Made by a program: the position numbers and the translations under genes
Shown: positions 12,997 to 24,329 of the stretch, piece by piece
How the letters are laid out: every line of letters begins with the position of its first letter
Position numbering within the stretch: the stretch's first letter is position 1
Notes under the pieces: model-generated
What the model was told of the DNA's origin: nothing
The model's input: the letters and a program-made list of their open reading frames with translations, nothing else
Databases searched by the model: none
NCBI RefSeq assembly: GCF_009730915.1
Contig: NC_052481.1
Location: 19,464,386-19,528,385 of the forward strand
Length of the DNA: 64,000 nucleotides
Direction: 5' to 3'
From: Dioscorea cayenensis subsp. rotundata
Lineage: Eukaryota > Streptophyta > Magnoliopsida > Dioscoreales > Dioscoreaceae

Positions 12997-15066
12997 CTAT
13001 GAAGAATCTTTGCAACAGGTGATCACGCAATCATTTAAAAAGGTAGTGAGTTGAGTAGTATAGAGGACTGGATGGTTGCGAAAATGGTCGACATGAGGTG
13101 AGGACACAAAATCACAAGCTCTTACCACATGTCCAGCTCTTCTTTGCCTCTCAATGAATGTTTCCACAGATTTTGCCGGAATGACTCTGTCAGCAGAGCT
13201 GTAAATATACAGTTGTGGGCATTTTGGTTGTTCTGATGATAGAACTTCCAATACATCAGATAGCCTCCTGTCAAAAGGGCAAAAAGTAAAAGTTAAGATG
13301 GATATTTCATAGATATAAGGGTGAAAACAGTCATATATCCACTGCATATTATAAATTCTAGGTATGTCACACACATTGAGCTGATAGAAAGCCCAGTAAA
13401 AATCCTAATAAAGCAACATCTACTAAGTTCCAACTACATCTTATGGTGATATTAGGACCACATCTACATGTGTTTTCAATAGGTTCAAACATGTCTATGA
13501 CCATTTTAGTTATATTTTCATAATGTACATCAAACCATATCATGCACAACTGAAAAAATGCATCGAAGTTTCACCACCTACTAATGTTTACTAATCTTAG
13601 CAAGCACAAAGCTCAGGTGTCAGGATTGAATGCATGTAGCTGCTAATTCAGAATCATAGAATGACAAAATCTGGAAAAAAAAACAGGATACCTGTTAATG
13701 CTTGGAAGGTTCAAAACCACCCCAAAGAATCTCTCAAGAATGGTCAGCAGAGCAGTTTCTGCAAGTGCTGGTTTTTGATCAAATTTAGAATTGGAATGGA
13801 CCATCATGCTCAGCCCAGCACCATTTGAAACCAACCCACCCTTTGTTGCTACACTCTGCTTCTTCAAAAAAATGCAGCAGAGAAACCGGACGCCCAAAAC
13901 CTAGAATGAACATTTTTGAAGTTGTTTAGTTTACATAAAATGACTTCAAAGGTTGCCACTTTCTATACTATTAAAACAAGAATACATCTGACTAATGAGA
14001 CAATTTCCAACAACAAGATACATATGAAAAAGAATCTACTTCGACTTGAGTTCTTCCATAAGAAAATGGCATCACATCAACAGAGTAAAAACAAGCCTTG
14101 TTAACAAAAGCACTAGGAACAATGTGATTAAAAAGAAGAGCATCGAACCAATGCTGTGAACACTAACAAAATTATAATTTTAACCTGCCACGACTAAATT
14201 CCCAAGATATACTATTTAATAAAGTAAACATTAGACAGAGTTCAGCATTATCTCTCACCTGAGGGTCAGGAGCAGCAACAGGTGCAGAGTCCACAATGCA
14301 ACCTTTGATCTTCCCCATTAATGAAGGATCATTCTTCTTAAACTTCTCCAATAAAACTCCATATCTGTAGCAAGTTCAACAAGAAATCCAAATCAATACT
14401 GCAACAAAATTCACTACATAAAAAAAAAACCACCAAAGAACACAACACTCACGTCAACCAGCCAGTATTACTAAACGTATGAAAGACCAGTTTTTTCCCA
14501 TCCTCTTCTGCAACACAACCAGCCAAGTGCTCAGCAAACAAATCAAGATTCTGCTCCACCTTCCCCCCAACCTTGTACCCAATGATATCTCCCATGGGAA
14601 AGGTGAAAGTAATAGCATGAAACCCTCTCGCAGTGTACCATTCAGCATACTTGTTCAAATGCTTCTGCTTTGCACCCAACCACCCCAGCAAAACCACCAC
14701 CGTCTGAGACTTAGCCAAAGAGCATTCAGACTCCCCCAAACTCGGTGCCGGCAAGTGCCACTGATACATAACATCATCCGCCGGCGAAGAACGGATCGCT
14801 GGACCAATTTCCTGCGGCTTCGCAAGCTTAGCATACTGATAAGGAGCGATGAGAACCGGAAGGGAGGCCCTTGTTAGGTTGGAAATGGAAATCCGGGGAA
14901 ACCAAGAAGGAGACGCAGAGAAACCCAGTGAAGGCGAGGGAGATGGCTGTGTTTCGGCGGCTTTTGGACCAGGGAACCTCTCAGGGAGGTCAGTAGACAC
15001 GGCGGCAACGGCAACGGCAGCGATTGCGGAGAGAGGACGGTGGAGAGTCGTGGAGAAAGACGCCAT
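12997..15066 (-). CDS. DUF829/TMEM53-type alpha/beta hydrolase
   Basis: Four exons, read on the minus strand (15066–14453, 14364–14259, 13900–13692, 13267–12997), join in frame to give 399 aa (1200 nt). The N-terminal 60 residues are rich in Ser, Ala, Thr and Arg (MASFSTTLHRPLSAIAAVA), compatible with a plastid transit peptide. The hydrolase core starts near SQTVVVLLGWLGAKQKHLNKYAEWY. Candidate catalytic residues are the Ser in FHTFSNTGW (nucleophile elbow), the Asp in YIYSSADRVIP and the His in SSPHVDHFRNHP. The family is conserved in plants and animals, but substrates are poorly known. The last exon holds both the Asp and His motifs. A multiply frameshifted duplicate lies at 51287–53344. 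Gene identity is confident; localisation and activity are inferred. Confidence 0.9.
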
Positions 15067-15466
15067 TAGAGAAGCTTAGATGACCTCGTGATGTTGGAGA
15101 CGATGATCTAACCAACAACCTGAAGGAAATACAGATATGCTCGTCATGTGTTCGATTAAATGCGTCAAAAAAAGACGGATAGGACTCCGTCGCATTCAAT
15201 AATGAATAAACTCCCGCCTAAAAAGCCACGCGGGGTCGAGATGGTCAAAAAAGACTAGCAAGGGTAGTGTTGTAATTTCACACGCACCGAATCGTGAAAA
15301 CGTGATTGGGAAACGGACAGGCTGTTTTGACAGCCCGTCCCAACTGCATCCACACGGGCCCACCAAGACGGGTTTTTGTTTTTCTAAAATAAAATGAATT
15401 ATTAATTATTATTACTGAAAAAAAAGAAAATTAATAATAAATAATTTCGGGAAAAAAGAAACGCAC

Positions 15467-15639
15467 CACCGGCCTAATGCCCTAGTGGTACCGGGTCCCC
15501 AAGAGTTTCATGGAAATTGCGTGTTCGAGCCTTGCTCCACGCGATGCTTTGTGCTTGAGTGAGGGTGCTTTGGCGCCTGTCCTTGACTTTCCTTAGTGGG
15601 GGACAGTGATGTTTATCGTCCTGTGTCACCCAAAAAAAA
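15467..15639 (+). mobile_element. tRNA-derived SINE
   Basis: The element has an A-box-like TAGTGGTACCGG (near 15483) and a B box GTTCGAGCC (15533–15541) at tRNA-like spacing. A short unrelated body follows, ending in an A-rich tail at about 15632. AAAAAGAAAC occurs just before it and just after its tail, a plausible target-site duplication. The matching place in copy B (near 53745) has no SINE, though copy B also lacks adjacent sequence there. The family is not identified. Confidence 0.6.
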
Positions 15640-16213
15640 GAAACATGCGCAATTCACGATTCTGAGAACGGGACAAAAGAAGAAATTAATAATAATAAAA
15701 AAAAATTAATTATTATTCTTGTTGCAAAAATTAGACATGTAGAAAGGATTAACAATCTTTTTTTTTTAAAAAATAACGATAAAAAAATAACGATAAATTA
15801 CCAAAGAAAAAAAAAGGCCGACATTAAAATAGGAGGAGAAGATGGAGAGAAATAAAAATAATAAAAAAAATATTATTCTTGTAGAATGAGTGAAGACGGA
15901 GATAAACTCAAAATATAAATTAAAAAGACATTAATACCCTTCTTCAACGACAATCCTAAGAGAAGATAGCGCCTGGGATCAAATAAAAAAAAAAACAAAT
16001 TAGAAAACCCAATAACTCCAACCCAATGCGTAAAGAGAAACAAACCCTAATAATTTGCAAGAAATTTATAAAAATCAAAGAAGAAGAGTGGAAAGTTTTG
16101 GGGGAATTGAAAGATGATGGTACCTTGAAATCAGGACAACTAAACCTCGATCCGGCGAGAAGATTGGGAGAAGGCGAGCGAATGAGGAATGGAGATTTTA
16201 AGAAGGGGGGGGG

Positions 16214-16249
16214 GAGATAGAGGTAGAGATAGAGATAGAGATAGAGATA
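16214..16249. repeat. AGAGAT microsatellite
   Basis: Several tandem copies of AGAGAT follow a G run. The same position in copy B (near 54190) has only one to two units, so the array expanded in copy A or contracted in copy B after the duplication. Confidence 0.85.
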
Positions 16250-16354
16250 GTAGCGTGGAGTTTCCGTTGATTCAAATTGGGGGCGTGTGTTTCTGGGTCA
16301 CTGGATCTGCGGGAATATTCTTTGATTAGATAACAGCCGTCTGATCTCTTCTTT

Positions 16355-16364
16355 GCCACGTGGC
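16355..16364. promoter_or_regulatory. Perfect G-box palindrome GCCACGTGGC
   Basis: A perfect 10-base palindrome with a CACGTG core, the site class bound by plant bZIP and bHLH factors. It lies about 1.3 kb upstream of the hydrolase start. The same 10 bases, with the neighbouring CAGCCGTCTGATCTCTT, are kept at 54343–54352 in copy B although that region is otherwise indel-rich. It could serve the hydrolase or a neighbour I do not recognise. Confidence 0.45.
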
Positions 16365-17227
16365 TAACTGGGATGGATTCCAAAAGCTTCTAGATTAGTT
16401 GTTACACGTATCTCAAAGACAATATGTTTGGGCTTTTTTTGTATGGGCTAAGTATATGCCCAAATTAGGAATATGTTCCTTGATTTAAATATCTATTTTC
16501 TTAAAATTATTATTATAAGATTTTAGAAAATCCTCATTTATTAATTTTTTTTGAGTTTTGGTATGTCTCCTGACAATCGGGGGTTTTTCTCCTAATAATA
16601 ATAATAAATTCTTAATTTTCTCTTTTTTTTATCGAAAATTTTGTGTAATTTTTATAAATAATCACACATTTAAAATTTAAATTATTTACATTGAAATTAT
16701 TAATTATTTGTATAAAAATGTATTATATTTTAATAAAAGACCAAATCTCCCCCATATAATTTAAATTTTCTTAAAATTTGATTAATTGGTGGTGCAATTT
16801 CATAAATTATGGTATTTATTTTAATATTTAATATATAGATAGCTTGGTTATTAAATGACAATGTTGTTATCTTTTACTCTAAAAATTACTAAATTAAGAT
16901 GGTCAGAGGGCTAAAAATAATGCACATCATGGTTTCGTAATAATTATCAGAGAAATATGTTCATGGGATCATTACTTTATTGTTAATGAAAGAAATGGAA
17001 GTATCAAACGGCTAGAATGATATTAATAACAAAATTAAAAGGATTACAATAATATCAAATTACTATAAAAATTTATCTAAAATATTCTAAATCCTATAGA
17101 AAACAGCAAGAATAAAGAAACAGATTTTATTTATTATATAATCCAATATTCATCTGAATCACCTCTCAATACTTTCATAAAGTAGTTTTTTTTTCTTTCT
17201 CTACTCAAGCTAAGATAATTGATATCA

Positions 17228-17998
17228 ATTACCCCTCGCTTTGGTCTCGGAGGGGAGGGGAGGAGGGGGAGTGAGGGGAGGAGTATGGAGGGCTTTGAGT
17301 AAAAATATCGTGTTTGGCTCACTGGCAGGGTGTGGAGGAGTAGTTTATTTTTGTTTAGCTGAAAAGAGAGGAGTGGGGAGGAGAGAGAAAGAGTGTAATG
17401 TGATTCGACTATTTTTGCCTCGCATAATAAAATAGGTAATAATATATATAATAATCAATTGTAGAATAATAATAATAACACAATATATAATATATGATAA
17501 ACATTATAAAACACACACAATAATTAGGGAAAAATATTTATTTGAAAAAAAAATTATGAGGAGTCATAACATCTTGATTATAATTGACAAATATTGGTTA
17601 AAATGTGAACACCCAATGATCATTCAAACATACCCTATTTTTGTCATATTTATTCATAAACTTATGGTGAAAACATACTTGAAAAGCATACCCTATCATA
17701 TTTAACAAAAATTATGCTTTCATGATAAACATATTCACAATCCCAAACAAACAATCACTATGATACAATAGGAATTCTACATATAGGTGAAGGGCATTAA
17801 TGATATTTTGCATTATTTAAAAAAATAAAAAAAATAAACATCCACTCCCCCAAAAGACCCCAATTTGGGGGAGTGGATTATGAGGTGAGGAGGGGTGCCA
17901 CCCTCCTCACCCCTCTCACCCCCTTCACTCCCTCAACCAAACAACACCCACACCCCCAACACCCCTCACCCTCCTCCTCCCCAACCAAACAAAGCCTT
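17228..17998. mobile_element. Possible non-autonomous TIR element with G-rich ends
   Basis: The left end reads CGCTTTGGTCTCGGAGGGG. The right end, read on the opposite strand, gives GGCTTTGTTTGGTTGGGG, the kind of terminus seen in plant hAT-like MITEs. Both ends pass into long guanine-rich tracts (17247–17340 plus; 17880–17995 minus) that could form G-quadruplexes. I found no clear target-site duplication, so the call and limits are tentative. Confidence 0.35.
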
Positions 17999-17999
17999 A

Positions 18000-19981
18000 A
18001 TGAGGACAAGTATAGAAGAATTAAAATTTGAGTGAATGTTTGTGTTTTGGCTATCGCTATCCTTAATCGACATTGATCCCGACACCAATCCAGAGTGCTT
18101 TCAATCATCTCTTTCTGAACAAGTCTCGAACCCTCTGCCGAGCTCTACCTTGCCCGCATTTCTATTTCGTTGAAGGAGGCCAAAGAATGCTTGAGTTAAT
18201 GTTTGTGTTTTTAAAATTCTGTTAAAGGGGAGGTCATGGGTTCAAATCCCTCTCTCGAAAGTATTGTTCTCCTACTGTTCATGCAATGTGCATTCGGGAT
18301 TTCTATGCTATTATTGCACTGTATATACACTATACACACGGACTTCAGTACTGTTCAGTACTGTTTATATTCATAAAAAATGTGTTTGTCGCCTATTATT
18401 TTTTTTTTAAAAAAAATCTATTAAGTTCGTTAGTTGCCTGAATTTATATAGAAGAAAATGAATGGCCTGGATTAGTCCATCAAGGTTTGTCTTGTGAGTT
18501 CAAAGGAGGATGCGTAAAGATAAGTGTGTCTTAGTTAGGGTAAAAATCCTAAGAGTTCATCAAACTATAGCCAAATATCAAAATGGGCATCACTCTTCAA
18601 TTTGTATTTTTTTGGGTATTATATTTAAATTTCACTTCAACGGGAGGGTACCAGCCCATTTTCGATGAGAAATTATTGATGTGGCCGCAGGAATGATCAT
18701 GTGGCATGTGTTTTGACAACTCATTCACTGATGTGGGAACGCCAGCGAGGATGTTGTAATCCTTATCACCCGTTTTGTGCCACACCATCCCAATCCTTAG
18801 AATGTAGCTTTTTCTCTTGTTAGGGCATATAAGTGTCCAACTTTTCAAGAATAACTTCACACTTCAAAGGTGGTAGCTCTTGCCATTTTCCTTATACTTA
18901 GTTACTTTTTTATTTTTTATTTTTTATATTTTTAAGGGTACTAGGTAAGAAGAATAATGTGCTTTAAGTTTTGCACTAACTCCTGAATAGGGTGTATTAA
19001 CAATTAAACACAATGAAAAGTAAATGTTTTACAAGGTGTCATAATCCTAAACTTAAGAATTTTCAACATTAAACTAAAGCCATCATGAATCTCTACACTT
19101 ACCATTAATACACATGAAATGTCCATCCCTCATTTAAAGATATATATTGCCCTCAATGTACTATGCAATATGAAACAAAGAGACAATTAATGCAAAAATG
19201 TAAGAAGGAATGAACAAAAGAAATTGATACTTCCCCGATAAAAATTTGACGAGTTACACCTACAAAACCAAGTGTGCAGTTCCCCCTCTCGTCTTAATAT
19301 GTGCTCCTTGATACTGGAGGCTTGTTTAGACAAGTGGGAAGAGATGAAAGAGTCATAAGGGAGACATAAAGGGTTAAGTGCATATCAAATCATAAACAAA
19401 GTACAACTGTAGGCAAAGCGAAAATAAAAGACTCAAAAGAATGGCCCATTGTGAGTACATGACCAAAATACAAGGTAGTATAACTCTAACCGTGCCTGTG
19501 TAGATTGTAGGTTACTATTGAAAAATGGTGCACGACCTTGTACACGGGCATGCAAATCACCATCAGCTCATGTACTTCTCTGTTTTGCCGAAAGAATAAA
19601 ATTCTCTTCACCTAGGAGATACATGGCCAGAACCCAAGTATACACGATGGTGTACACAATCGTGTACTTTCTATAGATTCTGAACTGACACTAATGAGCT
19701 CAAAATCCTCAGAACTTGGTACTGCGAATAAAGGCCAAACATCTAAGAATCAACACAACATACACTCAACCTACAATTTATTCAAAACATTTCAAAACAA
19801 ACAAAATATGTGGAAACCTCAAAGAAACTTCGGTTGCCTATCAAGAAGCGTTTGTTTTACGTCATTAGCTTGACATACCTCTTCCTTACCTTATGGAGGC
19901 TTAAAAAGAGTATGCTCCTCCATGCTAGTAATTGCATAACTGCTTCCTATAAAGTACAAACTTACTTGCCGAGGTTGAGTA
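18000..19981. other. Unclassified repeat-like spacer
   Basis: No gene is recognised. Around 18215–18260 a GGTTCAAATCC B-box-like motif hints at an old SINE. From about 19490 to 19700 there are repeated TACACGG/CGTGTA phrases like those inside the LTR at 20738–22912, so this may be a fragment of a related LTR. The open frame near 18597–18860 (minus) matches nothing I know. Confidence 0.4.
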
Positions 19982-20428
19982 TAGGGTTGTAAACGAGCCA
20001 AGCTGAGCCGAGTATCACCAGGCTTGAGCTCGGATCTAGTATAGTATTCGAAGGCTCGAGCTCGGCTCGAGCTCGTTTGAGCCATTTTTTTTGTGCTCGA
20101 GCTCGGCTCACTGAAAAGCTCAAGTAGCTCAAGCTCGGCTCATTTAAGTTCGATTAGCTTGTATACAAAAGTATTTTAGTAATTTAATATAGTTTATATA
20201 ATTATGTATTTTTGTAATTTATATATAAATAATTTAATATTTTATATATAAAAGCTCGTCTAGGCTCGCGAGCCTTACGAGCTGAGTATTTTTTGGCTCA
20301 AGCTAGGCTCGTCAACGTAAACAAGCAGCTCGAGCTTGGCTCGGCTTGTGAAAAATTGAATCGAATTCGGGCATTGACCGAGCCGATCTCGAGTAGCTCA
20401 TGAATAGCTTGGCTCATTTACACCCCTA
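19982..20428. mobile_element. hAT-type MITE, 447 bp, 8-bp target duplication
   Basis: The 8-base direct repeat GTTGAGTA flanks the element at 19974–19981 and 20429–20436. Ends are inverted repeats: TAGGGTTGTAAACGAGCC on the left and TAGGGGTGTAAATGAGCC read from the right. The inside is rich in GAGCTCGGCTCGAG-like words and has no coding capacity. The 8-bp duplication is the signature of hAT transposition. Confidence 0.85.
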
Positions 20429-20439
20429 GTTGAGTACTT

Positions 20440-20737
20440 GTTAGATGCTTCAACCTTCTTATTTTAGGCCTCCATCGGAATAATTTGGGTTGGTAATTGT
20501 CTAATCTCAGCACAGGTGGGTCATTGGATGGTTTAAATTTCTTACCCACATTTTCCCTAATTCCCAGCATCTTTTTCTTGCTTTGTATGGGTTGATCAAT
20601 TCCACAAAAAAGTTGTGTGTTTAATTACTTTGGACTTTACTTCTTCCTCTAACATTTCAGCTTGACAGAAATATGGCTTCAACAAACTTCCATGTAGAGT
20701 TTCTTTCTCATAAACACACAATTCATTCAAGTAATCT
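20440..20737 (-). pseudogene. Possible remnant of gypsy polyprotein 3' end
   Basis: On the minus strand around 20640–20710 a short run reads like LHGSLLKPYF, similar to the end of Ty3/gypsy integrase regions (…NGQRLKPY…). Stops interrupt it on both sides. The rest is unrecognised. It abuts the LTR at 20738, which supports a retroelement origin, but the match is short. Confidence 0.3.
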
Positions 20738-22912
20738 GATAAGTGCTTGAAAGTGCATAATTTTCATATTATTTACACTACATTTAGCATAAGATTTTAC
20801 ATGTTTAGCACTCAATTAATATGGAATATCATTCTTTTGTTCACCACGGCCTTTTATTTTGTTTTAGGGCCAAAAAAAAGAGAATTTGGGGGGCATTTTG
20901 AAGCAAAATGGACTAAGTTGCTGAATCTAAGCTTTACCACAGCTCACAACGGCTGTGGTGACATCTAACCACGGCTGTCGTCCACTCTTAACACTATCAT
21001 TATCAAGCCTTGACAGTGTGGACTCACTGGGAGGAACATATAAGCCACAACATCCTCAGCACGGCCATTATGAATCCATCAAGACTATGATCCACCCACA
21101 CAATGCTTAGAGAAGCCGTGCCAGGACGTGACTTGGAGCCCACACAATAACTTACTCACCATGGGTATTACAACGCTTGTGGTGAGGCCTTGGAGGACTT
21201 GACACTATATAAATCCTAGGGTTTTCTGATCTATAGGAGGTTCTTTTGCCGAATAAGGTAGGGCGACTGGAGTTTTGGAGATCTGAGCGATGGGAGACGA
21301 CTTTCATCACTATTTTAGCAGATTCTGCTGAGTTTTTCCAAGGAACATTCAACATAAATCATTAGAAGGTGGCGCGCGAAGAGATTCAGTGCCATCTTGT
21401 CAATCTTGGAATCCTCTCGACCTCAACCTTTGGAGATCTATTGGAGGAAGTTAGTTTAGGAATTCTTTATACATTATTCTTTATTCTTGTGGATCTATTT
21501 TTGTACATATCTTTATTCTTGATCCATAGGACCCCAATCCGAGGAAAATTGCATGTCTAGATATTTTGATGATAGCTTATAAACTTTGATTGATTATTCA
21601 ATAAATCTATCTAGTATTTTGTGATTCATTCCATGTTTCTTGAATGCTTATCTTGTTAACATGGTGAGGAAGATATGCCCCTACATTAGAACACACATGC
21701 CATGTTAGATCTATGCATGCGCTAAGAGATTAGGTATAGCTAGGTTTCTAGATTAGGGATTAATTACTCCTTCGGCTTAGGGTTTGATTTGTCCTTTCTA
21801 GAGGAATTCTTGTACTTAAGGCAAATATAGGAGGTTGGGATAGGAAGATATTCCATCTTAAGTTCCTAGTGATTTAGACATGGTTGCCAAGAGATTGGGA
21901 CCAATAGGCATTTGAATTCCCCTAGTCCAATACTAGAATATGATTGTTATACTCAATGCATACCATAAATAACAATCAAGAAAACTGTTATACATCTACC
22001 CAACTCCTTCAAATTGTGCTTAATGATCCTCCACTGTATTGTTTAGTAAATTGTAGAACTTGAATAATGAAACAACGTAAAAGTTTATGCTATTAATTAA
22101 GTGAAAAGGAAGTAATAGGAGCCTTTCACCGTTCCTGGAGAAATATGATCCTCGTGCTTACCCATGAGGTATTACTTGATGACCCATACACTTGCGTTAT
22201 TCACAGAATCACTTTAACATTATTTGCATATTCATATGTTCACAACACACACTCACTAATTGGTCACTTGTTGCCCCAAAAAGGTCAAAACAATCAAAGA
22301 ATAGCCCCTCTTTTTCACAAGCCTTTTATACCTCCAGAAATAGGATAAGTGCATGGACTTGTACATGGGCATGTTCCCGGCCGTGTATCTTGGCTGTGAC
22401 GCTCAATGTTCTCAAGAAAATACTGCCTTATAAGAGTTACACGGGCAAAATATGAAGTACACGGGCTTCTATTTTGGCTGTGTAACTCTCGAAATTTTGT
22501 TTGCTCTGCACTGGGAGTTAAATGGACTTGTAACCAGGATATGTAAAAGTACATGGTTATGTACAGAGGCGTGTACATGGCTGTGTATCTCTCTAGAAAC
22601 CAAAATACAAAAGCATAAAAATACTGTAGTAGTGTAATGCAGGTGTGCTACTGTAGCCAAGTTACTGTAGTAGTGAAATCTGGAGAAGTACACAGGCGTG
22701 TTCATGGTCGTGTATTTCTTTGGAAGCTTTCCATTTCTTCAATTTCGCTCTGTTTCACTCCCATTTTTGTCCTTTGGTTTTGAAACACATGTATTTTAGC
22801 CTATAGATACAAAAAGGAACTATTAAGTACCAAAACATTTAAAAATCAACTTAAAGGCAAGTATAATTGCACGAAATTACATGTGGTAAACTATATAGTT
22901 AAGCACTTATCA
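20738..22912 (+). mobile_element. LTR of a Ty3/gypsy-type retrotransposon
   Basis: The segment starts TGATAAGTGCTT and ends AAGCACTTATCA, a perfect 12-base terminal inverted repeat with the TG…CA ends expected of an LTR. A promoter-like CTATATAAATCC lies near 21206. About 2.2 kb is long but within the range for some plant gypsy LTRs. Gypsy RNase H sequence follows immediately, without a primer-binding site or gag, so the element is rearranged or truncated. No second LTR is in the window. Repeated ACACGGGC/CGTGTA phrases occur at 22340–22720. Confidence 0.55.
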
Positions 22913-22914
22913 TG

Positions 22915-23405
22915 CTTTATTAAGGACTTCTCAAAAATCACTTGTCCTTTAACAAAGCTACATGAGACGGATGCCCCTTTGAGTTTGGTGATGAGTGTTT
23001 AATGTCCTTTAATTTGTTAATAAAGAAGCTCACACAAGCTCCAATTTTAATCACACTGAATTGGAATCAACCTTTTGAACTCATGTGTGACACAAGTGAC
23101 CATGCTGTGGGTGTTGTTTTAGGATAACGACAAGATAAGCATTTTTAGCAGATCTATTATGTGAGCAAAACACTCACAAGTGCTCAAGAGAACTACACAC
23201 CATATAGGAGCTGTTGGCAGTTGTGTTTGCTTTCGAAAAATTCAGATCATACCTTATTTAATCTAAAGTAACTATTTTCATGGATCATTCGACACTCAGG
23301 TATCTTTTGAGTAAAGTAGACACAAAACTGAGGATTATTCATTGGGTGCTATTGCTACAGGAATTTGATATGGATCATTTATCTCCTTTGGAGTTGAAAC
23401 TAAAG
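22915..23405 (+). pseudogene. Degenerate Ty3/gypsy RNase H fragment
   Basis: In broken frames the plus strand reads FIKDFSKITCPLTKL, then APILITLNWNQPFELMCDTS, then DHAVGVVLGQ, YYVSKTLTSAQENY and a TDHSALKYLL-like stretch. This is the RT–RNase H region of plant gypsy polyproteins. Several stops and frameshifts make it non-functional. It joins directly to the LTR end and then to a fragment of a hydrolase intron at about 23425. Confidence 0.8.
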
Positions 23406-23424
23406 AATCACGATATCAAGTAAT

Positions 23425-23715
23425 TAATGAATCATCTAATAAGTTCCAATTACATCCTGGTGATATTAGGACCACATATACATGTGTTTTTAATACGTTC
23501 AAACATAGTTATGACCATTTAAGCTATATTTTCATAATGTACATCAGACCATATCATGCACATCGGAACAAATGCATCAAAGTTTCACCCACCATTATAT
23601 GCTTTACTATGTTTACTAATCTTAACAAGCACAAAGCTTGGGCGTCAGGATTAAATGCATGTAACTGCTAATTCAAAATCATGAAATAACAAAATTTGAA
23701 AAAAGACATGATACC
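23425..23715. repeat. Third, partial copy of hydrolase intron 3
   Basis: This matches 13420–13692, the intron between exons 3 and 4 of the hydrolase, including GATATTAGGACCACAT, TTTTCATAATGTACATCA and the stretch up to the splice donor. It also matches copy B near 51720–51970. No exon sequence accompanies it. It is more diverged than A is from B, so it is an older or faster-evolving copy. Confidence 0.8.
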
Positions 23716-24329
23716 TATTGTAGTTGGCAAAACCATTAAATAATTGAGAAACAAGAACATTTCCAGGACTATCCGAAGAATTCAGATAAAGAGGTGTTAA
23801 AGGATCACTAACCGATAATTAACAAGAGGAACTCCCCGTTCTTGGCCAGCACTCGCCATTGAAACAAAGTAAACACAGCAAGAAATGCAGCAGAATCGAT
23901 GCACAATAAAATCAATCAGATGAAAAGATGAGAAAAACAACAAAAACTCTCTGATACCATGAATCTCAGCCTACGACATTGTTCTTCATCAAGAAAATCA
24001 ACCGATCAATTACAAGACATTGTGTTTTAATATTGTTTCAATGTAACAACACCTTTATTTATTTTAACAACCTAATGCTAAATTGGCATAATTGATGCTG
24101 ATCTGGCTGGCCAAGTCCTTTTATATTCGAACAGAAGAACCCATTCTCCCTCAGTGTTGCTTTCCATCATCTGCTCCTAAAATGGGGGGCAATGTTGACA
24201 GGTGGAACAATGTACATATAAATTAGACAAATGACATTCATCATTAAAAATAAAAAGAAAAAAAAATTTTGAATATAAGAGTGTGTTACCTGAGGTTTTG
24301 TGCAAGTGAGCTAAAAAAAACCTTTTGAA

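Larger units (their letters stand above)
10917..16790. repeat. Segmental duplication, copy A
   Basis: This block reappears in the same orientation at about 39195–39447 plus 49083–54810. Matching landmarks include the GEM-like gene, the tail-to-tail hydrolase, their introns, the shared 3' spacer and the region upstream of the hydrolase. Introns at 13920–14250 and 52200–52530 are almost identical over hundreds of bases. Copy A keeps both genes open. The boundaries are where alignment by eye fades and may be off by tens of bases. Confidence 0.88.

Noticed and set aside
14479-15079. Plus-strand frames across the hydrolase first exon
   Set aside because: They are antisense shadows of a well-supported minus-strand exon with family motifs.
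15467-15560. A functional tRNA gene at the A/B-box sequence
   Set aside because: No acceptor-stem pairing or anticodon arm can be drawn around the boxes, and the body and A-rich tail fit a SINE.
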